A stretch of DNA of 64,000 nucleotides from Kutzneria kofuensis (lineage in GTDB: Bacteria > Actinomycetota > Actinomycetes > Mycobacteriales > Pseudonocardiaceae), in assembly GCF_014203355.1 (NCBI RefSeq), contig NZ_JACHIR010000004.1:62001-126000 (forward strand), in the 5' to 3' direction. A program made the translations under genes and the position numbers. Below the pieces are notes generated by a model. The model ran no database searches. It worked only from the letters and a program-made list of their open reading frames with translations, and was not told the origin of the DNA. This document shows, in pieces, positions 1 to 9,300 of this stretch; positions within the stretch are counted from its first letter, which is position 1, and each line of letters starts with the position of its first letter.

Positions 1-10
1 CCTTCCCCCT

Positions 11-1033
11 TCACGACAACAGCCTCACGTGTTCCGGCTGGGCCGGCGGCTGGTCCCCGGCGTAGCCGAGCAGCAACCGGTCGCCATCCCGGTCGGTCAC
101 CTCGAAGCCGCCGAAGCGCAGGGTCACCAACATGATCCGGTTCACCTCAGTGGACACGAACTCCGCCATCGGACGGCGGCCGGCGGCCAGCGCACGGGTG
201 ACGACGTGGTTGAGCAGCAGGGCGCCGACGCCTCGGGACATCACCCGGCACGACATGAGCAGCAGCTTGAGCACACTGCGTCCGTCGCCGATCTCGCTCA
301 CGGCCAGGCCGATCGTGCCGTACGGGCCGAACCTGTCGCGCAGGCTCGCCACGAGCACCTCGTGGGCCGGCGACCGGCTCAGCCTGCGCAGCTCGGCCAG
401 ATCGGCGGTCCAGCCGGTGGTGTTGAGCTGGTGCGTGCGCAGGGTCAGTTCGTGCGCCCGCACCAGGTCCTCCTCGCCGGCCCGCCGCACGGTCATCTCC
501 AGTTCCAGCGAGGCGAGGAACTCCGCCGACGGCCCGGAATGCCGTTGCTCAGCCTGCTTCCTGGCCGCTTCCACCCGGTACATGTGCCGGCGCTGCCGGG
601 ACTCGGCGGTGACGAACTCCGGTTGGAACTCGGCGAGCCGGGGCAGCCTGGCGATCTCGGCGGCCGGGTAGCAGCGCACCATCGGCAGCGCCTGCGCCAC
701 CTCGGCCCGTTCCAACGGGTCGTTGTCCACGAACGCGACGGTGTCCAGGCCGATGTTGAGCGCATCGGCCACCATCCGGACCGAGTCCGACTTGGCGCCC
801 CAGTTGACCTGCACCACGCTGAACATGTCCGCCAGCCCGCGTGCGGCCAGATGGGCCGCGGCGATCTCGGGTTCGCCCCGGCTGGCCACCGCGTGCAGGA
901 TGCCGCGCTGGTCCAAGGTGTGCAGCGTGGACACGGCGACCGGGAACGGATCGGGATCGTCGCCTTCCAGCACCACACCGTCCCACAGCGTGTCGTCCAG
1001 GTCCCACACCAGGCACTTGACCGTGTTCGTCAT
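11..1033 (-). CDS. fkbH: FkbH-like HAD-superfamily protein
   Basis: A 340-aa protein with the HAD nucleophile motif DLDDTLWDG near residue 10 and a second acidic motif FVDNDPLER. The C-terminal half resembles the GNAT-like part of FkbH proteins. Family members load a three-carbon glyceryl unit from 1,3-bisphosphoglycerate onto an ACP, the first step towards methoxymalonyl- or hydroxymalonyl-ACP. The ATG at 1033 is chosen because it overlaps the stop of the upstream dehydrogenase gene by four bases (ATGA), which indicates translational coupling. An open frame continues upstream of it, but that part is the shadow of the dehydrogenase gene. It is the last complete gene of the NRPS operon in the window; the operon may continue beyond the left edge. 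Confidence 0.88.
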   Translation of the reverse strand: MTNTVKCLVWDLDDTLWDGVVLEGDDPDPFPVAVSTLHTLDQRGILHAVASRGEPEIAAAHLAARGLADMFSVVQVNWGAKSDSVRMVADALNIGLDTVAFVDNDPLERAEVAQALPMVRCYPAAEIARLPRLAEFQPEFVTAESRQRRHMYRVEAARKQAEQRHSGPSAEFLASLELEMTVRRAGEEDLVRAHELTLRTHQLNTTGWTADLAELRRLSRSPAHEVLVASLRDRFGPYGTIGLAVSEIGDGRSVLKLLLMSCRVMSRGVGALLLNHVVTRALAAGRRPMAEFVSTEVNRIMLVTLRFGGFEVTDRDGDRLLLGYAGDQPPAQPEHVRLLS

Positions 1034-2082
1034 GTCCTCCTCCGGTGCTCGCGCAGCACGTGGTCGGCGATGTGCAGTTCGGCCACCTGGTCGGCGCCCT
1101 CGATGATGCGCATCACCTTGGCGTCGCGGTAGAACCGGCCGGCCCGGCTGTCCGGGGCGACACCGGCCGAGCCGAGGATCTGCACCGCGTCCGCACTGAC
1201 GGTCGCCGCGGCCCGGGACGCGGTGTACTTGGCCATGATCGTCCGCGCGATGGCGTCGGGAGAACAGTCCATTCTGGACTGCGCGGCCGCCGTACAGGAG
1301 AGCCGGGCGTTGTCGGCCGCCACCGCGGCGCGGGCCACCATCGACCGCACCAGTTGGTGATCCGCCAGTGGAACACCGGCCTGCACCCGGATCATCGCGT
1401 GCTCGGCGGCGTCCCGGAGACACGCCTCGGCCATGCCGACGCACCCCCAGGCCACCGTGAAGCGCCCGTGGTCCAAGGCCGTCGCGACCACATGGGACAG
1501 TCCGAAACCGGCCGGCGCGACCAGGTTCTCCCGAGGTACCCGAACCTGGTCGAACCGGACGTCGGCGATGTGCGCGGCCCGCATGCCCAGCTGGTCGTGC
1601 ACCGGTTCGAGGCACACGCCGGCGCGGTCGGTTTCCACGAGCACGGTCGCCGGCTTGCCATCCAGCACACCGAGCACCAGCAGGACGGTGGCAATCCGTC
1701 CGCAGGTGACCCAGCGCTTCTCGCCGTTGATCGTCAGCCCGCCGGGTCCCGCGTCGATGGTGGTGCCGACCGCGGCCAGGTCGGTGCCGGCGCCGGACTC
1801 CGTGGCCGCGAAGCCGGCGATCTCCTCGCCAGCGGCCAGTCGGGGCAGCCAGTGCTCCCGCTGGTCCGCCGTTCCCCACCGGGACAGCGCGGCCGACACC
1901 ATGCCCTGCACCGTGACCAATCCGCGCAGCGAGCTGCACACCGCGCCGACCTCGGCGCAGAACTCCCCCAGCTCCAGCGGGGATCCGCCGAGCCAGTCCC
2001 GATCGGCGAGCTGTTTCACCACGTGCACCGGGAAACCGCCGTCGCGGTCCCACCGCGCCGCCTCGGCCGGATCGAACCCCAT
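1030..2082 (-). CDS. acyl-CoA/acyl-ACP dehydrogenase, extender-unit pathway
   Basis: A 350-aa flavin-dependent acyl-CoA dehydrogenase. Recognisable parts are FAATESGAGTDLA and the C-terminal flavin-binding stretch around VQILGSAGV. Neighbours on both sides (a free ACP and FkbH) match the set that builds methoxymalonyl- or hydroxymalonyl-ACP, where the FkbI-type dehydrogenase oxidises a hydroxyacyl-ACP. The partner 3-hydroxyacyl dehydrogenase and O-methyltransferase are not in the window, so the exact extender unit is open. The gene starts one base after the ACP stop codon and overlaps fkbH by four bases. Confidence 0.85.
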   Translation of the reverse strand: MGFDPAEAARWDRDGGFPVHVVKQLADRDWLGGSPLELGEFCAEVGAVCSSLRGLVTVQGMVSAALSRWGTADQREHWLPRLAAGEEIAGFAATESGAGTDLAAVGTTIDAGPGGLTINGEKRWVTCGRIATVLLVLGVLDGKPATVLVETDRAGVCLEPVHDQLGMRAAHIADVRFDQVRVPRENLVAPAGFGLSHVVATALDHGRFTVAWGCVGMAEACLRDAAEHAMIRVQAGVPLADHQLVRSMVARAAVAADNARLSCTAAAQSRMDCSPDAIARTIMAKYTASRAAATVSADAVQILGSAGVAPDSRAGRFYRDAKVMRIIEGADQVAELHIADHVLREHRRRT

Positions 2083-2083
2083 C

Positions 2084-2317
2084 TCAGGCGGCCGTCTTCA
2101 CGCGGACGAACTCGGTCAGCCGGTCGATGGTGCGGAAGTGGTCCAGGTCGAGGTCCTCCACCTCGACCACCAGGCCGAACCGCCGCTCCACGAACGTGAC
2201 CAGCTCCAGGGCGAACAGCGAGTTCACCAGGCCCTTGGCGAAGTAGTCCTCGTCGGGTTCGATCCGGTCCCCCGTCGCCTCGCTCAGGAACTCCGTCAGC
2301 TCCGCGCGGACGTCCAT
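2084..2317 (-). CDS. free-standing acyl carrier protein
   Basis: A 77-aa acidic carrier protein. The predicted phosphopantetheine attachment site is Ser33 in KGLVNSLFALEL; the usual Asp of DSL is Asn here, as in FkbJ-type carriers. The start at 2317 gives a normal one-domain ACP length; the longer open frame upstream overlaps the KASIII-like gene and is not needed. It lies 11 bases after the KASIII-like stop. By context it is the carrier on which FkbH and the dehydrogenase build an unusual extender unit. It might also accept the acyl chain handled by the KASIII-like enzyme. Confidence 0.85.
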   Translation of the reverse strand: MDVRAELTEFLSEATGDRIEPDEDYFAKGLVNSLFALELVTFVERRFGLVVEVEDLDLDHFRTIDRLTEFVRVKTAA

Positions 2318-2328
2318 CCCGCTCTCCC

Positions 2329-3324
2329 TCACAGGTAGTGCTCCGTTGCCCCGCTGTCCCCGTTCTCCACCAGCAGCAGGCTCCACGCGGCCACCGGGCT
2401 GGCCCCCACCAGCACCGCGCGTTGCCCGGCGCCGAGTTCGCCGCCGTCGATCGCGGCGGTCAGGTTCAGCAGCATGTCGTTCGGTCCGAGGTGTCCGTAG
2501 CGGCGCAGGTTGTCCGTGCAGGCCTTGGCGATCTGCACGTCCAGCGACTCCGCGGTGAACCGCAGCGACCCCTCGGACAGGTTCTGGCCGAGGTGGCAGT
2601 GCACGTCGCCGGACACCATCCCGTTGCGGGCCAACAGGTCCCGGTACAGCTCGCGCAGGCGGTTCCGGGTCTCCACCGCCAGCTTGAACGAGTACTTCGG
2701 CGGGTCGGCGCACTCTTCCCGCCAGTCGGCCACCGGCCGGTCCCGGAAGTCCACGGCGAACAGGTCCCAGTACTCGCCGTTGCTGTACTGCACGAGGTCC
2801 AGCACCCGCAGCGGCCCGGTTCGGCCGATCACCACGGCCTGACCGCCGTCCCCGTTCACGGTCACCGGATGCCGGTACCGATTCGGAGTCGCCGGCTTGC
2901 TGCCGTGCACGACGAGCACGTGCTCGGCGGTCTCCTCGTCGGCGAGGAACGCCCGCGACGCCCGCAGCGCCGGCGCGATCGAGACGCACCCCAGGCCGCC
3001 GACGCCGAAGGTGACCGCCCGCCGGGCCCCGAGGATCGCCTGCACCCGGGTGGCCTCGGAACTCAGCAACGTTCGCGGCACCCGCGAGTCGATCACGATC
3101 AGCGCGTCGAGATCTCCGGCGTTGAGCCCGGCCTGAGTCAGCGCCTGCTCGCCGGCCCGCACCGCGAGGTCCACCGCGGACAGCCCGTCGTCGGCACGAA
3201 CCCGTTCGATGCCCAGGTTCCGGCCGGTCTCCCGCTCCTCATCGGCGAACGGCAGGTCGGCGACCAGGAGTTCGTCGTCCGGCAGGAAATGCGCGACGGC
3301 ACGCAGCGCGAAGGGCCTGGGCAT
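2329..3324 (-). CDS. KASIII-like ketosynthase/acyltransferase
   Basis: A 331-aa thiolase-fold protein of the FabH/KASIII group. Cys113 in GGLGCVSIA is the likely acyl-accepting nucleophile and His244 in CHLGQN matches the HQAN histidine. The third catalytic position, Asn in the usual GNTS motif, is replaced by YGHLG. That substitution is seen in KASIII-like proteins of secondary metabolism that transfer acyl groups rather than condense them; applying this here is an inference. The start overlaps the PKS-NRPS stop by one base (TGATG). Possible roles are delivering the extender unit to the AT-deficient KS module, or esterifying or releasing the product. Confidence 0.8.
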   Translation of the reverse strand: MPRPFALRAVAHFLPDDELLVADLPFADEERETGRNLGIERVRADDGLSAVDLAVRAGEQALTQAGLNAGDLDALIVIDSRVPRTLLSSEATRVQAILGARRAVTFGVGGLGCVSIAPALRASRAFLADEETAEHVLVVHGSKPATPNRYRHPVTVNGDGGQAVVIGRTGPLRVLDLVQYSNGEYWDLFAVDFRDRPVADWREECADPPKYSFKLAVETRNRLRELYRDLLARNGMVSGDVHCHLGQNLSEGSLRFTAESLDVQIAKACTDNLRRYGHLGPNDMLLNLTAAIDGGELGAGQRAVLVGASPVAAWSLLLVENGDSGATEHYL

Positions 3325-6300
3325 CAGCGCTGCCCGGCCAGTTCGGCGAACGCGACCACCAACTGCTCGACGAAGGCCGACAACTCCCGCGCGTCGAACC
3401 GGCCGTGGTGCGCGAGGTACAGCTGGAGTTCGCCGTCGATCACGGCGGTGGCCACGATGATCGGCATGACGGAGAGCAGGGCGCGGTTCTCGGTGGCCAT
3501 CATCGGGGGGACCATGCCGATCCGGCCCGCGCCGACCCGGAACGGGTTCAGCCCGCTCACCTTGTGCTCCACCAACAACTGCGGCTCCGGCAACGCACGC
3601 AACCGCTGCACCGCCTCGGTGGCCGGGCTGAGCTGCCGCAGAATCCCGTACCCGACCCCGTCGTTGGGCACGGCCCGCAGCGTGTCCGCCACAGCCGGCA
3701 AGGCGTCCCGCACCCGGGCCTCGGGCTGCACCGGCACCAGCAGCGGGAAGGCGTTGGTGAACCAGCCGACCGACCTCGACCGGTCCATGGGCCGGAACGT
3801 GTTCGGGGCACCATGGCCCACAGTGGACAGAAAGGCGTTCGGCGTGCCGCGCCACCTGGACCACGCACGGGCCACGGCGGCCACGGCCGCTTCGCGACTG
3901 GGTGCTCCGGGCAAGGTCAGCAGCGAGGCGGAGTCGCCCAGCCGGACGGTCCTGTGCCGCACGACCGGATCCGCCCCGGGAACGGCGGCCAGCGGTGCGG
4001 TGCCGACGGACCGGCCGCCGCGCAGCACGCTGGTCCAGTAGGTCAGTTCACCGGCGAGTTCGTCGGACCGGGCCGAGGCGACCAGGTGCCGCGACCACGC
4101 CCGCCAGGCCGCCGGCCTCGGTTCCAGCGGGCCGCTCAGCGCGGCGTTCAGGTCCTCCAGCATCGGCACCGCGGAGATCTCGTCGTGCACGAAGTGGTGC
4201 ACCAACAACAGCAGGACTCCACCGCGCTGCGGGCCGCGCTGGTAGAACCGGGCGCGCAGCAGGGGGCCGCGCTGGATGTCGATCTCCGCGAGCAGCTCGT
4301 CCTTGTCCGCTTCCAGGATCTCGTGCTCCTCGGCCCGGCTCAGCGGCGGCAGCACCACGGTGTCGAACACGTGCCCGGACTCGGCGGCGGGTTCGATCCG
4401 CCAGCCCAGGCTGTTGCGGTGGAACCGGTAGCGCAGCGGTTCCTGCGCCTCGGTGAGTCGTTGCACGGCGGTACGCAGCGCATCGGCGTCGATGCCGGCC
4501 GGAACGTCCATCACTTCGATCACCACGAAGTCCGCCGCGGTACTGCCCGGCGCGTCCAGCAGCTGCCGGATCATCGGGGTGAGCTCGACGGTGCCGTCCA
4601 CCGGCTCCGTCTCAGCCTGAACGGTCGTCGCCACGGCGGACAGGCCGCGCAGGGTCGGGTGCCGAAGCACGTCCTGCGGGGTGATGGAGACCCCGGCGCG
4701 GGCGGCCCGCGCGGCCAGGCCGACGCTGAGCACCGAGTCGCCGCCGATCTGGAAGAAGTCCTCGTCCAGCCCGATCTGCTCGCGGCCCAACAGTTCCGAC
4801 CAGATTCCCGACAACACCCGCACCGGGCCGGCAGTGGTCATGACGTTCTCCTGGTTCAGGCTCGCGCGGTCGAACTTGCCGTTCGCGGTCTTGGGCAGCG
4901 TGTCGTGCACGATCACCCGGCCGGGCACCATGTGGGCCGGCAGCGCCGCGGACACGGCCGCGAGCAGCACGGGTTCGGCCGGGACGGCCTCGCCCGCGAC
5001 GTGCGCGACCAGCCGCCGGCCGCCCGAGGGCAGTTCTTCGCTCAGTACCAGTGCTTCCCGCACGCCTGGCTGGGCGACCAGGACCCGTTCCACCTCCGCC
5101 GGCTCCACCCGGAAGCCGCGCAACGCGATCTGTCTGTCGGCCCGGCCGTGGAAGTCGATCGCCCCGTCCGGCCGGCGGGCGGCCAGATCACCGGTGCGGT
5201 ACATCCGGGCCCCCGGCCTGGCGGAGAACGGGTCCGCCACGAACCGGGCCGCCGTCAGTCCCGGCTGTCGGTGGTAGCCGCGGCCGACCACCGCGCCACC
5301 CAGGTACAGCTCGCCGATCTCCCCTACGCCGAGCGGCTTTCCGTCTCCGTCCAGAATGTACGCTTCGGCGCCGGTGATCGGGTGGCCGATGTCCGGGGCG
5401 CCGTCCCCGCGCGGAGAGACCACCGAGCAGGTCGCCGCGATGGTGCACTCGGTGGGCCCGTACATGTTCAGCACCGTGAAGGGCAGCCCGGCGGGCGGGC
5501 GGACGCGGAGTCGGTCGCCGCCGGTCCACAGCGAGCGCAGGACCAGTCCCGGCTGCTCGGTGTAGTCGTTCAACAGTAGTTCGGTCATCGGCGTGGACAG
5601 GGCCGATACGGTGATCCCGTTGTCCGCGAACCACTTCAGCAGCGTGGCCGGGGTCTGCTTGACGTCCCGCAGCAGGTGCAGGGTGGCGCCGTGGTACAGC
5701 GTGGAGAGGATCTCGGCGACGGAACCGTCGAACCCGGCGGAGAAGGTCTGGCCGACGTGGTCCGCTGTGGACAGTCCTAGTCGCTGCCCGTGCCAGCGCA
5801 GGAAGTTCAGCAGGCTCTCATGGCCGATCGCACAGCCCTGTGGCCGGCCGGTGGAGCCCGAGGTGAACGCCACGTAGGCCAGGCCGGCGGCCGGTTCGGG
5901 TCGTCCGTCGAGCTGGCGCAACTCCGTGCCGACGATCATCATGGGCGCCCCGACATCGGCCAGGATCTGCTCGGTGCGCTCGTCCGGCGCGGCCGGGTCC
6001 AGCGGCACGAAGGCCCGGTCGGCGGCCAGCACGGCGAGCCAGCCGACCACCATGTCCACGCCGCGTTCGGCCAGCACCGGCACGACCGGCCCGGCCCCCT
6101 CGGCCCGCAGCCTGGCCGCCAGTTCCTCGGCCCGCCGGCAAATCTCGCCGTAGCTGTGCGAGTTCTCGCCATCCACCAGCGCGGGGTGTTCCGGCGCGTG
6201 CGCACGGATCGTCGACCACACCGAGTCCGGGTAGTCGGCCAGCCTGCGGTCCGGGTCGGCCATGGCCTTCGCGACGATCTCCGTGTACAACGCGACGACC

Positions 6301-9300
6301 CGCCGCATGTGCGGCTCGTCGAACAGGTCGGTGGCGTACTCCAGGTAGCCGCGCATCGGTCCACCGTCCTGATCGGACAGTCCGATGGTCAGGTCCAGCT
6401 TGGCGGTGCCCGGGGCGATGCCGAATCCGCCCTCGTCGCCGGCGGAGGCGGTCAGCCCGGCCAGTTCCGCCGGGTGGGCCTCGGTGTTCTGGTGGGTGTA
6501 CGCCACGGTGAAGACGGGGTGCCGACTGGCGTCCCGTCGCGGGTGCAGGTCGGCCACGATGGCGCCGAACGGGATCTCCTCGTGGTCCAGGACGCCGGTG
6601 ACCGTGGCCGCGCAGCGCCGGACCAGCTGCCGGAACGATTCGGCGCCGTCCACAGTGGTCCGGAAGGGCAGCAGGTTGTTGAAGTAGCCGATCAGCTCGT
6701 GGGTGGCGGGATTGGTCCGCCCGCTGGTGGCGGCGCCGACGACGACGTCCCGGTGTCCCGCCCACAGGTGCATCAGGGCGTCCATCACGGCCATCATGGT
6801 GACGAAGGTGGTCACGCCCTCCTGCCGGCTGAACTCCCGCAGCGCCACGGCCTGTTCCCGGGGCAACGTGAACTCCAGCAGCGCCCCGGCGTGCGACTCC
6901 ACCTCCGGACGCGGCCGGTCCAGCGGGAGCTCCCGCGGTCGCAGCCCGGCCAGCTGGGACCGCCAGTACGCCAGTCCGCGCCCCATCCGCTCGGCATCGA
7001 GCCAGTTCCGCTGCCATGCGGCGAAATCCACGTACTGGATGGGCAGTTCCGGCAGTTCCGGCGGTTGGCCGGTCAGCCGAGCCCGGTAGAACTCGGACAG
7101 GTCACGCAGGAAGATCCGGGGCGTCCAGCCGTCGAAGGCGATGTGGTGCCAGGTGACGACCAGCAGGTGATCCACGTCGCTGAGCGCGTACAACACCGCC
7201 CGCACCAGCGGCCCGGCCGCCAGGTCGAAGCCCCTGACGCCCTCGGCCTCCGCGTGTTCGGCCAACCGCTCCGGCTCGGCGCTGAGGTCCACCACGCGCA
7301 GCGCCGGCCGGGGCGCGTCCAGCAGCACCTCGGGCCGGCCGTCCGCACCGAGGGCGATGCGGCTGTGCATGATCTCGTGCCGCTCGACCAGGTCCGCGAA
7401 CGCGGCCTGCAGCGCCGCCCGGTCCAGCGGCCCGCCGTAGCGCACCTCGGTCGGGATGTTGTACAGGGCCGTGCCGGGCGTGAGCTGGTCGATGTACCAG
7501 AGCTGCTCCTGGTTGATCGACAGCGGCAGCCGGCCGGCGCGGGACACCAGCGGAACCGTCCAGTCCTCGGCGATCCCGGCCCGCTGCTCGATCAGCGCCG
7601 CCAGCTCGCCCACGGTCCGGTTCGCGTACAGGTCGGCGAAGGTCAGCCGCGCGCCGAACCTGGACTCGATCTCCCGCAACAGCCCGATTCCGGCGATCGA
7701 GGTGCCGCCGAGCGCGAAGTAGTCCGAATCGGCCCGCACGTCCGGGGCCTTGAGCGCCTTGGCCCACAATCCCGCCACGGACTCCGTGACATCCGAAGAC
7801 GCCGGCTGGGCAACGGTGTCGACGGGTTCCACCGGAGCGTGCCAGCAGGACACCGGCTCGAACGGATAGGTCGGCGCCTCGATCCGTCGTGCCTTCGTGT
7901 TCCACTGCAGGGTGACGCCGAGTTCGTACAGACGGCCCAGTGCGGCGAGCAGTCCGTCCCCGGACAGCAGGCGCACCACCGGCAGTTCCGGTGCGAGTTC
8001 AGCGATCCCCCGGGACAGCGCCCCGTCGGCACCCATCTCCAGCACCACGGCGCCTTCGGCGACGAAGCCCCGCGCCGCCCGGCGCAGGCCCTCATGGTTC
8101 ACCGGGGTCGACGGCTCGGCCGAGCGTTCCAGCGCCTCCGCCTCGGTGATCTTGCCTCGGATCAGCCGGACCGCCAGGTTGCCGTGGCCGGAGCCGACGA
8201 GCCGCGCGTCCGGCAGCCCCAGCAGCCCGTACAAAGCCCGCTGCCGCAGCAGGGTTCCGGCCAGCGCCGGGTCCACCGGGAACTGCGCGGCGAGGTCGGC
8301 CCACGTGGCGTCGTCGATCTCGGTGTCACCGGAGAACAGCAGCACCGCCGGGGCTTCCCGAACCGGCTCGGGCACCTCGGCTTCGCGCAGCGCCTCGGCC
8401 AGTTCCTTGGTGCTGTGCACGGTGAACGCCCACCGATACGCGTGATCATCGCGGCCGGCGTTCAACGCGAACGCCACCTCGGCCAGGCCGTGATCGGTCT
8501 CGTCCAGGAACGCCGCCAGCCGCACCGCGTAGCGCTCCAGTGCCGTGGGCGTACGGGCCGATACGGTGACCAGCCGGGGCATTCCATCGTCCACTGTGGC
8601 CTGTCGAGCCGGGGCCTGTTCCAGCACGGCGTGCACGTTGGTCCCGGTCAACCCGAAGGAACTCAGCCCGGCCCGAAGTGGCGCCCCACGCCAGGGCTCC
8701 GACACCGTCTGCACCGGAATCGGTTGCGGGAACAGCGGATTCGGCGTGTCGTAGTGGACGGTCGGGTACAGCGCCGAATGCCGGAACCCGGCGAGCACCT
8801 TGAACAACCCGGCCATCCCGGCGGCGTGGTCCAGATGCCCGAAGTTGCCCTTCACGGCGCCGACCGGCGGCAACTGCCGGTCGAACGCCTGGTGCAGGCC
8901 GTCGGCCTCCACGACGTCGCCCAGCGGAGTGCCCGAACCGTGGCACTCGACGTAGCCGATCTCCGCGGCGGAGACTCCGGCGTCCTGCCACGCGGCCCTG
9001 ATCGCGGCGGCCTGGGCACGGGCACTGGGGGCGCTCATGCTGGTGGCCCCGGCCCCGTTGTGGTTGACCGCGACGCCGCGCAGCACGGCGTGGACGTGGT
9101 CACCGTCGGCCAGCGCCTCCGACAGTCGTTTGAGCAGCACGAATCCGCCGCCCTCGCCGCCGGTCGTGCCGTCCGCGGCGGCGTCGAACGGCCGGCACAC
9201 CCCCACCTGGGACATCACGCCGAGCAGCGGATCGTCGTCCTCGTCGAGGTGCAGCACCGTTTCCAGGGCCACCCCACCGGCCACGGCCAGATCGGCCCGG

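Noticed and set aside
11-2053. 680-codon frame as one long FkbH protein
   Set aside because: Only the last 340 residues are FkbH; the rest is the shadow of the dehydrogenase gene.
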